DNA from: Metallosphaera cuprina Ar-4
GTDB taxonomy: Archaea; Thermoproteota; Thermoprotei_A; Sulfolobales; Sulfolobaceae
DNA length: 64,000 nt
Direction of reading: 5' to 3'
NCBI RefSeq assembly: GCF_000204925.1
Contig: NC_015435.1
Coordinates: 310,001 to 374,000, forward strand
Shown here: positions 42,355 to 51,331 of the stretch, piece after piece
Numbering within the stretch: position 1 is the first letter of the stretch
Layout: each line of letters opens with the position of its first letter
Made by a program: the position numbers and the translations under genes
The notes under the pieces: generated by a model
What the model was told of the DNA's origin: nothing
Databases searched by the model: none
Seen by the model: the letters and a program-made list of their open reading frames with translations, nothing else

Positions 42355-42520
42355 ATCACTTTTATTTCTTTCTTACTTAGACCTACTCTCATGAGATTGG
42401 TTACAATTAGGAAATATATAACTTTTAGAATTTATAAAAAAACAGAATATTTGAACCTAGCATATAAAAGGAAATCTTTATTAAAATATAATTTTATAAT
42501 ATAGTCTTGTAGAGAAGCTT

Positions 42521-44377
42521 ATGTTAAGGGTACTTGGGTTAAGCTCGATCACGTTTAATGAATTCGTAGAAAGGGTAAGCGTAACTATATTAAACGCACT
42601 TCTATTTTATTCAATATCTAGCTATTTAAACGTTACGCAATACTTTTTCTTTGGAGAAGGCGTAGTAATAGTTCTCTCTGCGTTGTTACCATACGTACTG
42701 GCTCCAGCTCTAACTCTACTTTACGTGACCAGTTACAGTTTTGGTAGTCTAATTTTAGGAAGGGCACAGATGATTTCTATCAAGAGCGTAGAAGACTTCA
42801 TTTCAATGTTAATCCTGCTGGTCATCATTCCAATCGCAATTGAGGCTAAGTTTACCTCACTCCAAGGCTTTGTGACATCTGAATCGTTGGTTGGGCCTTC
42901 AATCTCTTTTCTCTTCTTAGGAGTTGGATTAGCTGAAAAGGGGAGAGATATCAGGAGTAACTTAGTTGCGGCTTTACCTGTCCTATACATCCCAATTGAT
43001 AGGGTTCTCAACTCGTCTTCTTTAAATTACACTTTTGTAATTTTTTATATTATAGGATTTCTTCTGTTCCTCGCGTCTGCTCTTCTGTTTTCGCAAAACG
43101 GACCATTGAGCATCTCGGGGTTAATTCCTCTTTACGTTGGCGTAGCTCTGGTCACAGGAGAAGGCTTCACGTCTGAAAACGCTATCTTCCCGACTGGTCT
43201 AGCAGCAATAGTCAATGCGATCCCAACGGGGGTTAATCTAATCTCCTCCGTCTCTCAAGGTAAGAGCGTTTTTCAAAAGGAAAAAAACGAGATTCTTAAC
43301 GCAATAGATCTAAAGCTCAGACTTGTAAACTCTATTAAAACCGGTTCGGCTAGCTTACCCCAGGACCTTGTCAAAGCCTTAGATCTTTGTGAACAAAGCC
43401 TTAAGGAACAATCTAATAAAATAAGCGAGTGCACTGATAACTCATGCCTAAACGAGAGGAGAAGGGAGTACCTAGAGGTATCCGAGTCGTTAGATAAAAC
43501 AATTAATGACACCATTTTTAAGATAATTATTGACTACAACTCAAAAGTTTCCAATCTGAGAAAATATGGAATAAATATGGAAGAACTTCAAATTCCTCCC
43601 CAACTAAAGATAAGTGACACAGATATAAATATAATTACAAAAATTTTAATCACGATAGATAGAAATACCTTCCTAGTAACAAATAAGGTGAACCAAATGT
43701 TAGAAGGGTTGGAGGCCGTCATTGGTGGAAACTATAGCAGGGTTATAATAACTGACTTTTCCTCTTTGGATAAGTTAACTTTGGTTTTAGGAGACAAAAC
43801 GGTAATAGGGAGAATAGAGGAATGCCTATCCATACAAGCTGATCTTCTCAGGGAATTGAGGATGAGTTCGTTCAGCGACGAGAAGATCAAGTTATCAAGG
43901 AAAGTAAATCAGTTACTGATAGAGCAATTCTCCTTAGATAAACTTCAGAGTTCTATCAACGTCTCAAAGGAGAGCGTAAACCTATTAAACAAATATATAC
44001 TATATTTAGCAAATAAAAAGGAAGAATTATATAAAATAGCTCTTCCTGAGGTCAAGGACTATATCAAAACCTTAGAGGAACTTTCAAGGGCAATGAAGGA
44101 AAATATACCCTCCTGCGAGGTAATTAAAAGAAGCTTTTCGCTATTGAATCTACTTAACGATGTAGATACAATAGTGTCTGACATAGATTCTATATCAGCT
44201 CTATCCCAGCTCTTGGAGAGTCTAACGGATGTAATAAATTATAAGATTAATGAGGAGGGCTGCATTAAAATGGCTGAGTTAGGAATAGATCCGAAATACG
44301 GTAGATATATAGTTAGTTGGCTTAAAGGAACGGGAGTTAACGCAACCATTAAGGAAGGTTCTATATGCAAAGGATAA
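42521..44377 (+). CDS. Polytopic membrane protein with long helical cytoplasmic domain, unknown
   Basis: 618 residues, not recognised. Residues 1 to about 255 hold roughly seven or eight hydrophobic helices; the rest is soluble, helical and charged, with coiled-coil-like heptads. Cysteines cluster in two places: LCEQSLKEQSNKISECTDNSC (near 310-325) and two near the C terminus (EEGCIKMAEL, GSICKG). The gene is AT-richer than its neighbours and has a strong TATA-like region upstream. It stands alone, convergent with the TusA-like gene 6 bp away. No enzyme motif is seen; a sensory, mechanosensing or envelope role would be guesswork. Confidence 0.6.
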   Translation: MLRVLGLSSITFNEFVERVSVTILNALLFYSISSYLNVTQYFFFGEGVVIVLSALLPYVLAPALTLLYVTSYSFGSLILGRAQMISIKSVEDFISMLILLVIIPIAIEAKFTSLQGFVTSESLVGPSISFLFLGVGLAEKGRDIRSNLVAALPVLYIPIDRVLNSSSLNYTFVIFYIIGFLLFLASALLFSQNGPLSISGLIPLYVGVALVTGEGFTSENAIFPTGLAAIVNAIPTGVNLISSVSQGKSVFQKEKNEILNAIDLKLRLVNSIKTGSASLPQDLVKALDLCEQSLKEQSNKISECTDNSCLNERRREYLEVSESLDKTINDTIFKIIIDYNSKVSNLRKYGINMEELQIPPQLKISDTDINIITKILITIDRNTFLVTNKVNQMLEGLEAVIGGNYSRVIITDFSSLDKLTLVLGDKTVIGRIEECLSIQADLLRELRMSSFSDEKIKLSRKVNQLLIEQFSLDKLQSSINVSKESVNLLNKYILYLANKKEELYKIALPEVKDYIKTLEELSRAMKENIPSCEVIKRSFSLLNLLNDVDTIVSDIDSISALSQLLESLTDVINYKINEEGCIKMAELGIDPKYGRYIVSWLKGTGVNATIKEGSICKG

Positions 44378-44382
44378 TTGAA

Positions 44383-44610
44383 TTATCTCACTCTCCTTAT
44401 TGTTATTTCAGCGTGATCGTTCACTACGTCTCCCTTAAACAGATATCTAGGTGCGTTCTTTAATAGTTGGTGTGTACATAGTATCCTGTCTGAATCTGCT
44501 ACCAGAGATAGTACATCGCCTGGTTTCATAGCTACGAGAACCTTTGATATCTCAACCATAAACTCATCACATGATTTTCCTCTTAAATCCAGGTTGAATG
44601 TTTGAGGCAT
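44383..44610 (-). CDS. TusA/SirA-like sulfur-carrier family protein
   Basis: A 75-residue protein with the TusA-type two-layer fold pattern: strand [11 protein letters not shown], helix [14 protein letters not shown], then [12 protein letters not shown] and a closing pair of strands. The Cys after DLRGKS aligns with the sulfur-carrying cysteine, but the usual C-P-x-P is replaced by C-D-E-F. It may bind another partner or be non-canonical. A second Cys occurs in ILCTHQLL. Sulfolobales oxidise sulfur with TusA-like carriers, but no dsrE or hdr gene is adjacent here. Confidence 0.65.
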   Translation of the reverse strand: MPQTFNLDLRGKSCDEFMVEISKVLVAMKPGDVLSLVADSDRILCTHQLLKNAPRYLFKGDVVNDHAEITIRRVR

Positions 44611-44698
44611 ATCTCAATCATCACTCAATAAGCTTTAAGCGTTTAGATCTTTTATTATCCTTTTTGTTTCCTCACTGTAGCATTACATATAGAGGAGG

Positions 44699-44774
44699 TG
44701 CGACCGCCGGGATTTGAACCCGGGACTTCTGGCTTGGAAGGCCAGCGTCCTAATCCAGGCTAGACTACGGCCGC
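44699..44774 (-). tRNA. tRNA-Gly (anticodon TCC)
   Basis: On the minus strand: acceptor GCGGCCG/CGGTCGC (one G-U pair), anticodon stem CTGGC/GCCAG enclosing CTTCCAA with anticodon TCC, and T arm CCGGG-TTCAAAT-CCCGG. It reads GGA and possibly other glycine codons. No intron. The 3' CCA is not encoded, unlike the tRNA-Arg in this window. Confidence 0.95.
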
Positions 44775-44836
44775 ATAATTAAGTGAAAACCTTTTACTTA
44801 AAAGGGTTGCGGTGATGCGGGAAATCATGTCCAGTC

Positions 44837-46771
44837 TTAAGATTTTGATGGCGTTATAACGGTAAACTTCTCACCTAGAAGTTCCTTAACGTTGGTCCGT
44901 AGGTCGTTATCGTATTCTCTCATGACGGGCAGTAACTCCTTTATTTCCTCTTCGGTCAGCTCTCTATAGTCATATGTGGGTATACCTACTTTCTCTTCAA
45001 AAAGCTTTTTAGCAAATTTCCTAGCGTCGCCGGACAGACCCTTCATTAAATCAATATAGGACAAGGAAGGGTCCACTTCATTAATGAGACCCTCCATCTT
45101 TAACGCCTTCAGCAATCTAGTTATTTCCACCTTACTAGGTTGAACACCTATCCTCCCTGGATCTACTCTACCCCTAATGAATATCCTTCCTCCCACCATA
45201 CCTGTTCCCACGAAGTTGCCAACTTTCTCTCCTTTATGGTTCAAACCCAAGACAACTATGACACCACCCGCCATATACTCTCCTAGATAGTCGTCTACCC
45301 TTCCCCCTATGATTAGGTAAGGTCTCATATTAGCGTATTCCCTCATTTGTATCCCTACTCTATTACCAGCGTTTCCTGACACGAAGACCTTTCCACCTTG
45401 GAGCGTTTGAGCTAATACGTCCCTAGCGTCTCCAAAGATAACTACCTTACCTCCATGCATGGTGTCACAACAGTCGTCCGCCACGTTCCCGTAAACGTAG
45501 AACTCGTTGTTCTCATTTAGGTTAGCCATTGCGTTACCAACTACACCGTAGAGTTCAACTTTCAAACCTGCCCTTGGGAAGGTCATACCTATGAACCTGT
45601 GTCCCATGACGTTGATTACCTTTACCTCTTTTTTACCGACCTTTAAGATCTCCCTGTTTAGATCTTTATAACCTACGTTACTGGCATCAATATCGTAGTT
45701 TTCCGTCCTAAAGGACGGTTGGGAGAAACTAATTATCTCCTCTCTTTCTCTTCCGTAGCTAATTATCCCTCTCTTTAATGAGGCGATGAAGTAAGATCCT
45801 GGGCTAAGAGTCCAAACCTTCGCTCCTGGATTAATTAACCTTATCTGACTTTCCTCGCTGGCAATATAGTAATATCCTTCGTCCTCTCCTATAAGTACAG
45901 GTCTAAACTTTGACCTATCGGCCAAACCGATCAAATAAAGGTCGTCTCCAGAATCGTAACCTATCACCGCCGTAAACGGTCCGTCAAGCCTAGCGTTTCT
46001 ATATAGGTAGTCATAGTGTGGAGAAATAATGCTAGTTCTCCTGGACGGATTGACCAAAATCTTAGATACCTCCTCAACTGACAACCCTTCGTTAATCAGC
46101 TCCTCGAAGAGAAAGGCCATCACCTCACTATCCGTTCCTACGAATCCGCTCCAGCCCCGGGACTGAAGGTATTCTAAGTTAGCACCGAACGAGCTCACGT
46201 CTCCGTTGTGAACTATCGCAACGTCAAAGGATGAAAATGGGTGAGACCAATAAGGATTACTACCAGGAGAGTTTGTAGGTTGTCTGGTGTGGGCCAGCCA
46301 CATGTCACCTTGATATCTCCCTACATCGTAGATCTTAGATATGTCCTTGGGATACCCCACCCCTTTGAAAATGTTTAGAGACCTTCCCATGCTATATATC
46401 CTTCCTCTCTTCTCTGGCCACAACATGTCATTAAGGTTTCTAACTGCCCTCCTAAGTTGCGCCACGTTTCCTATCGAAACCTTATAATTACAACTACAAA
46501 CCCCACCGTCTTGAGCCTCAAAGGTTTCATCTAATATCTGAAGTCCCACGTTCTCCATAACTCTCCTCATTTTAGAGGGGTCGCCCAAGAAGAACGCCTT
46601 CAGGTAATAGTAGTTCCCCTCCTCCCTATTGAATACCGCAAACCCCGCTCCCTTGTCGCTCCCCCTATAGCTTACTATGTCTATAGCTTTAACTACCTGA
46701 TCTCCGGAGATCTTCTGCGCATGACTTTTCCTTAGGATTCCAAACACTCCACAACCCGAAGGAGAGATCAT
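44837..46771 (-). CDS. Glutamate synthase: glutaminase domain fused to GXGXG domain
   Basis: 644 residues. The N-terminal part (about 1-370) is a class II glutamine amidotransferase: Cys7 in [10 protein letters not shown] would be the nucleophile after removal of six residues, followed by [16 protein letters not shown] and HNGDVSSF. The C-terminal part (about 385-580) is the GXGXG beta-helix with repeats [24 protein letters not shown] and [11 protein letters not shown]. In standard GltB these ends are separated by the central and FMN domains, which here are in the upstream gene. The start overlaps that gene by 4 bp, so the two products likely assemble. Confidence 0.85.
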   Translation of the reverse strand: MISPSGCGVFGILRKSHAQKISGDQVVKAIDIVSYRGSDKGAGFAVFNREEGNYYYLKAFFLGDPSKMRRVMENVGLQILDETFEAQDGGVCSCNYKVSIGNVAQLRRAVRNLNDMLWPEKRGRIYSMGRSLNIFKGVGYPKDISKIYDVGRYQGDMWLAHTRQPTNSPGSNPYWSHPFSSFDVAIVHNGDVSSFGANLEYLQSRGWSGFVGTDSEVMAFLFEELINEGLSVEEVSKILVNPSRRTSIISPHYDYLYRNARLDGPFTAVIGYDSGDDLYLIGLADRSKFRPVLIGEDEGYYYIASEESQIRLINPGAKVWTLSPGSYFIASLKRGIISYGREREEIISFSQPSFRTENYDIDASNVGYKDLNREILKVGKKEVKVINVMGHRFIGMTFPRAGLKVELYGVVGNAMANLNENNEFYVYGNVADDCCDTMHGGKVVIFGDARDVLAQTLQGGKVFVSGNAGNRVGIQMREYANMRPYLIIGGRVDDYLGEYMAGGVIVVLGLNHKGEKVGNFVGTGMVGGRIFIRGRVDPGRIGVQPSKVEITRLLKALKMEGLINEVDPSLSYIDLMKGLSGDARKFAKKLFEEKVGIPTYDYRELTEEEIKELLPVMREYDNDLRTNVKELLGEKFTVITPSKS

Positions 46772-48933
46772 AGGGAACCAGCCTGCCTCACTCCGATCTT
46801 TCTGGCTACATAAGAGTTGAGATTTACAGCCCTTAGTAGCTCCCTGTTTCCTGTTAGGCTAGATTGTATGCTGTAAATCCCTGCAGATCCTGCTAACAAC
46901 GCTATCTCCTTCCTCATTCCAGCTATTAGGTTGAAAGCTCTCTCCTTTAAGTTACCCTTGCTCCCCTCCCCTATAGCTACCTCAAGTATACTATAAGGCA
47001 TTATGACAGTATCAGAACCCAAAGCAATTAGCTTGAATACGTCGGAGGAGTCTCTCAGCTTTGAGGATTTCGCCAACAAGTCGTATCTGTTTCTCACTCC
47101 CGCGTCCTTGAGTCTCCTATCAGCCTCAGATACTATAAGCTCCAGGTCTTCCCCTATTACGTCTTCATCCAATATGAAGCCTGGAACCTCTCCCTCATTA
47201 GCTAACTCCTCTAATTCGTTCATATCTTCGAGAATGATGTAACTGTCCGGCTGATATTTGTTTGACCAGCTCGCTACCCCCTTACCATCAGAGGAGAGGG
47301 AGATCTCCTCAAAGGAAGGGATGGCGTTAGTAGTGAAGACTAAAGTTCCTAAGGCTAAAGAGGCCCACGCTATAGCGTTAGTGAACTCTTGATTTGCTCC
47401 GTTAACGTCAAACATCATAGGAAGGGAGATGTAAATATCTCCACCCTTAAGAAGGAAACTCGTATCTATGTCCTCCCTGTATGGATCTATTGAAGGTCGA
47501 GTCACTTGGGCTCCGTCTGATCTCAACCAATCCAGTATCCTAGCTGGCTTCTCCACATCTGGCGGAGCCGTGCTTCCCATGCTAGTTATCGAGGGCTCAC
47601 CCTTATTTATCAGGTCATGCAAAGCGTTTTTCCTTCTCTTAGTCCAGAGTTCGCCAATTTTAGGATTCAACTCTTCCACCTCCCCTCTTATTCCTAATAT
47701 CTCCAAGGCGTCCCTAGATAGGCCGTAGCCGTAAAGGAGGTCTCTCCTCCCCCTCAACTCTGATATAGTTGATAGATTTAGATTGTCCAAAATGTTTGAT
47801 AGCTCTAAAGAGAATCCCCTTACGAAGTTAACTAACATCTTGGTACCGAACTCTAAGTCCATATACCTTGTTCCATCGATCTTGTTGGTTAGGGCTGTCG
47901 GACACGATCCTATGTGGCACTTGTGAACCATAACGCATCCCATCGCTATTAGAGCTCCAGTTCCAACACTAACTATATCCGCCCCAAGGGCGATAAGTTT
48001 AGCCGCATCCGTCGAGTCAGCTACTCTACCAGCTGCTATTATTGTGAAGTTTTGTCTAAGACCTTCCCTCCTCAGAACAGAGTCGGCCGAAGCAACTGCC
48101 AGCTCTATTGGAATGCCAACGTTATCCCTTATCACGGAAGGTGTGGCCCCAGTTCCCGCTCCATGACCATCTATGATAACCCCATCAGCCTTCATCCTTG
48201 CGATACCAGACACAACGTAGGGAATGTAGTTAGTTGCTGCAACCTTGACGAAGACAGGTTTTCCTGTAAGTTCCTTTAAGGCCTCTATTCTCTGACCTAA
48301 GTCTTCGATAGAGTATATGTCGTGATGGGGTGCTGGGGAAATGGCGTCCATACCCACTGGTATACGTCTCGTCTTCGAGATTGGTTCAGTAACTTTACTT
48401 CCAGGAAGGTGACCACCAATACCTGGTTTAGCTCCCTGTCCTATTTTTATAACAACACCGAGACCCGCATTGAGCACGTCTACGTCCACGCCGAACCTAG
48501 CCGAGGCCCATTGAACAAAAATTCTCTTATGCTTAGCGACGTCTGGGTGAAGCCCTCCTTCTCCCGTTCCAGCTAAAGTCCCTGTAATATCGGCTGCCTC
48601 TGCTATAGCAACGTTGGGGTTTCCGCTCAAAGCCCCGTAGGACATATCCCCAAGGTACAGTGGGGAAGTCATGTCAATTCCTGAGAAGGATAGACCAGTG
48701 CTAGCTGATGGGTTCTTAACCACTTTCGATTCCGCTATCTTGAACTCCACTCTGTCTAGGATCCTTAAGCTATCTCTCCTGCTTTTAAAGATCTCAAAGG
48801 GTTCCGCTGACATTGAAAGCTTTCTGATATGCTCAACTCTATCTACGGTCCAAAATTCAGACTCGGTTTGTTTAGGTATAGGCAAGTACTTGTTTACTAT
48901 AATCAATAGGATCGCAAAATCACGATTGTACAA
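46768..48933 (-). CDS. Glutamate synthase: FMN-binding synthase domain followed by a central-like domain
   Basis: 721 residues. About 85-415 is the FMN barrel that reduces 2-oxoglutarate plus ammonia to glutamate: [50 protein letters not shown], and C333, C339, C344 in [13 protein letters not shown] for a 3Fe-4S cluster. After it, [13 protein letters not shown] (475-487) matches AQVTNPPIDPIRE of the canonical central domain, which normally precedes the FMN domain. No NAD(P)H subunit is nearby, so ferredoxin is a likely donor. The first residues (hydrophobic, before PKQTESEFW) may be wrong; ATGs further in are possible. Confidence 0.85.
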   Translation of the reverse strand: MYNRDFAILLIIVNKYLPIPKQTESEFWTVDRVEHIRKLSMSAEPFEIFKSRRDSLRILDRVEFKIAESKVVKNPSASTGLSFSGIDMTSPLYLGDMSYGALSGNPNVAIAEAADITGTLAGTGEGGLHPDVAKHKRIFVQWASARFGVDVDVLNAGLGVVIKIGQGAKPGIGGHLPGSKVTEPISKTRRIPVGMDAISPAPHHDIYSIEDLGQRIEALKELTGKPVFVKVAATNYIPYVVSGIARMKADGVIIDGHGAGTGATPSVIRDNVGIPIELAVASADSVLRREGLRQNFTIIAAGRVADSTDAAKLIALGADIVSVGTGALIAMGCVMVHKCHIGSCPTALTNKIDGTRYMDLEFGTKMLVNFVRGFSLELSNILDNLNLSTISELRGRRDLLYGYGLSRDALEILGIRGEVEELNPKIGELWTKRRKNALHDLINKGEPSITSMGSTAPPDVEKPARILDWLRSDGAQVTRPSIDPYREDIDTSFLLKGGDIYISLPMMFDVNGANQEFTNAIAWASLALGTLVFTTNAIPSFEEISLSSDGKGVASWSNKYQPDSYIILEDMNELEELANEGEVPGFILDEDVIGEDLELIVSEADRRLKDAGVRNRYDLLAKSSKLRDSSDVFKLIALGSDTVIMPYSILEVAIGEGSKGNLKERAFNLIAGMRKEIALLAGSAGIYSIQSSLTGNRELLRAVNLNSYVARKIGVRQAGSL

Positions 48934-49025
48934 GATATTATTTATTTGTTCATGCAGATTTTACGTAAAATATTGGTTCGAAATTATCGCAAGATCGGTA
49001 CTAATTCATCTAATTTTAATTCCAA

Positions 49026-49187
49026 AATTCTTTAATAACGTGTGAGACTTTCGGATTTCCTATATGAAAGAGAAGTTTCAATGAATAGTTTTTACTAAAT
49101 TACCTTAAACAACTCATTTCTAACTATTTGTTATCGCTACTCTAATGCATTAAGAATAACAATTATTACACGTTATTACTTCGAATT
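49026..49187. repeat. Imperfect terminal inverted repeats, MITE-like or regulatory
   Basis: AATTC-TT-TAATAACGTGT at 49026-49043 is mirrored by ACACGTTATTA-CTTC-GAATT at 49168-49187. The inner 11 bp are perfect and the outer 5 bp match beyond short unequal spacers. The 162 bp unit occupies the gap between glutamate synthase and pcc1 and encodes nothing. No clear target duplication was found. Confidence 0.35.
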
Positions 49188-49190
49188 CCC

Positions 49191-49439
49191 TCATGTGCTT
49201 CGCTTTAAGACGTTATCAACGAGCTCTATATGTTCCAAGATCTCATCTACAGTGTTCCTTAGAGTGAGGACGGACTTTGGATCAACTAACTCAACCTCAA
49301 CGCAGACCTCAACTTTTCCCTCTAAATTACGCATCTCTATCTTCATTCCGTGTGGAAGGTCTATATTATCCGCCTTCAAAGAATCGACCATCTCCTTTGA
49401 GAAAGGCGTTACCAGTTCTAACCTAACCTTCACGTACAT
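49191..49439 (-). CDS. pcc1: KEOPS complex subunit Pcc1
   Basis: An 82-residue protein of the Pcc1/CTAG family, the dimerisation subunit of the KEOPS complex that makes the t6A base next to the anticodon of ANN-decoding tRNAs. The pattern LRNTVDEILEHIELVDNVLK at the C terminus and the preceding strands fit. ATG 49439 is favoured; 49451 would add four residues. The start lies inside the end of the DHH-like gene. In many archaea pcc1 is next to a RecJ/DHH gene, as here. Kae1 and Bud32 are not in the window. Confidence 0.78.
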   Translation of the reverse strand: MYVKVRLELVTPFSKEMVDSLKADNIDLPHGMKIEMRNLEGKVEVCVEVELVDPKSVLTLRNTVDEILEHIELVDNVLKRST

Positions 49440-50427
49440 CGTTTCCTCCAACTTTAAAGAACCTAGATGTAAAAACTTTATCTCCGTTCACAACGTAAAC
49501 CGGTTTTCTACCCCTTATCTTACCCTGTTGTTTAAGTGCTAAATAAGCCAATAAGGGTGATTCCAATTGTGAGTTAACTACGTATTTATCCGCCTCCTCT
49601 TTAACCTCGAATGAAAAGCCCCTTCCTAAAACTTCTCTGAAGCTAGCTATCATCACTCCGTAAAGAGAATGATTTAAGGTTAAGTCAAATAGAGCTTGAT
49701 AACCTCTCCTATCAAGGACGTAAACAGAAACTAGGCCAAGCTCCAGTGAGTCATAACTATGATACAGATACCTTGGGGTTATGAGATCCTCCCTACTGAT
49801 TTTTGGGTTAAATTTTGAAATTAATGATATTAATCTAAAGATTAAACTGTTGAGCTGGGATTCGTCTAACTCGGATAGCTTAGTGAACTCATTCCCTCCT
49901 AGCTCATTTACTAATTTGAGGGAGTTCTCCCTGTTTCCTGTTATGTCAGGGATGGAAAGATTAACTGAATACGTGAGGGAGAGAAATAATGGAATCTCGT
50001 GATAACCTGGAACGTTTAGGGTCCTCTCTGAAGAGACTCCAAGTTCCTCAGCCTTAAGTAGGAGATTCTCCTCCCAATTCGTTAGCCCTCTCCTATAAAG
50101 CAAAGCGTCAGAGGATATACCAGCTAAAATAGGTACCAAATCTTCTGATGTTAAAGGGTGGAGAGAAGAGAAAGATGAGTTTCCTAGATACGTTTCAGAT
50201 CCGTCAATCACCAAGAAGTTCCCTGACTCCCTCTTCTCAGCTCTAACCTCGCATTCGGAAGAGAAGCTGAAGCCCATATCTCCTTTGAAATATTTTGCAA
50301 TAAGGCCTGCAAATATAGTGAAATCTGGGTCATATGGGCCAGATACGCAAATCTCCCTTCTTGTATAAATTTGCGAAAGAAGCTTTGAGGCGGCTTCAGG
50401 TGCCGGGTCTCTCAGAAAGTTTTCCAT
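49423..50427 (-). CDS. Degenerate DHH/RecJ-like protein, candidate Cdc45/RecJdbh homologue
   Basis: 334 residues with a DHH-like layout: an N-terminal strand-helix unit (CVSGPYDPDFTIFAGLIAKYF) where catalytic DHH proteins have D-x-D-x-D-G, a strand FLVIDGSETYLG where they have VIDHH, and a C-terminal DHHA1-like part (NHSLYGVMIASFREVL). The catalytic Asp/His residues are largely missing, so nuclease activity is unlikely. Saccharolobus has such an inactive RecJ-like protein in the GINS/MCM replisome, and I recall it lying near transketolase and aro genes, as here. Overlaps its neighbours on both sides (16-32 bp). Confidence 0.6.
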   Translation of the reverse strand: MENFLRDPAPEAASKLLSQIYTRREICVSGPYDPDFTIFAGLIAKYFKGDMGFSFSSECEVRAEKRESGNFLVIDGSETYLGNSSFSSLHPLTSEDLVPILAGISSDALLYRRGLTNWEENLLLKAEELGVSSERTLNVPGYHEIPLFLSLTYSVNLSIPDITGNRENSLKLVNELGGNEFTKLSELDESQLNSLIFRLISLISKFNPKISREDLITPRYLYHSYDSLELGLVSVYVLDRRGYQALFDLTLNHSLYGVMIASFREVLGRGFSFEVKEEADKYVVNSQLESPLLAYLALKQQGKIRGRKPVYVVNGDKVFTSRFFKVGGNDVREG

Positions 50428-51325
50428 AGCTTCTAATCTCGTTAAACTGGCTTTTAAGATGATTAAGGCTTATTTCCCTTATAAAGATAAAGCCCAAAGA
50501 GTAGTTTATGAGTTCCAGTATCCTTATTGCTACCACTAAATTAGGGTGGAAATAGATGGATAACCCTAACTCGGCGAAACCTGAACTGGCTGGAACCGGA
50601 ATCAGCGAAGCTGCAAAATAGGTCATGTTTATAAGGACGTCGAAAGCGAATGAAGGGACTACGTAGTAAAACGCGACTGACTGAATTAAGTATCCTAAAA
50701 CGGTCAGAGCTGAGTTAATGAAGATCGATTCCCACGTGGTGGCTTCTCTAACTTTCTCCTTCCCCTTTTGAAGGAGAAAATAGTAATTTTTTAGTTTTAA
50801 AAAGTTGACTAACTTCTCCTCCGCCCTTATCACTCTCCTTGATGTAAATATCACATATCCCGTACCTAAGGTCCACCCTACCACGTTTCCCAAAGCTGTA
50901 AGAATGTAAATGAGATCGATGGGTGAAGCTTTGATGCCCACCAAGGCTAGGAAAAGAAGGGAGCCTATAACTACATCATACATGGCCTCGTTTAGGGAGA
51001 GAGCAAAGGACTTCACTATATCTCGGTTATACCTAGAGTAAACACTTGCTCTAGCCAGGTCTTGGCCTGCCCATCCTGGTATAACTAGCCCAACTGAGTT
51101 ACCAAGAAGTCTAGCTTTGAACGCAGTGAAGTATGAAACTTGAGCTATTCTACTGTCTCTCAAAGCGAGAACTGCGATCTGCGCCAAGTAAGTTGAAATG
51201 AACAAGATGAGGAGCTTAGGATCTATGTTTCTCATCACGCTAACAAAGTTCAAGTGAAAGTAGAGAGAATAGAGTACAATGACTATAGGAGGAATCAGCG
51301 TCCCTATCAGTAATTTTTTTTCCAT
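50396..51325 (-). CDS. Lysylphosphatidylglycerol synthase-type transmembrane protein (UPF0104)
   Basis: 309 residues with about eight hydrophobic helices. The family pattern is seen in LLGNSVGLVIPGWAGQDLARASVY and, near the C terminus, ASLIPVPASSGFAELGLS. The family is the flippase-like membrane half of MprF; archaeal members lack the aminoacyl-transferase domain, and their cargo is unknown. It sits in a tight minus-strand run between the E1-like gene (6 bp gap) and the DHH-like gene (32 bp overlap), with no obvious functional link. Confidence 0.75.
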   Translation of the reverse strand: MEKKLLIGTLIPPIVIVLYSLYFHLNFVSVMRNIDPKLLILFISTYLAQIAVLALRDSRIAQVSYFTAFKARLLGNSVGLVIPGWAGQDLARASVYSRYNRDIVKSFALSLNEAMYDVVIGSLLFLALVGIKASPIDLIYILTALGNVVGWTLGTGYVIFTSRRVIRAEEKLVNFLKLKNYYFLLQKGKEKVREATTWESIFINSALTVLGYLIQSVAFYYVVPSFAFDVLINMTYFAASLIPVPASSGFAELGLSIYFHPNLVVAIRILELINYSLGFIFIREISLNHLKSQFNEIRSYGKLSERPGT

Positions 51326-51331
51326 GACTCT

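Noticed and set aside
42387-42396. Palindrome TCTCATGAGA between sod and the 618-residue protein gene.
   Set aside because: A single 10 bp palindrome with no matching spacing to either promoter; the sod repeat nearby is better placed.
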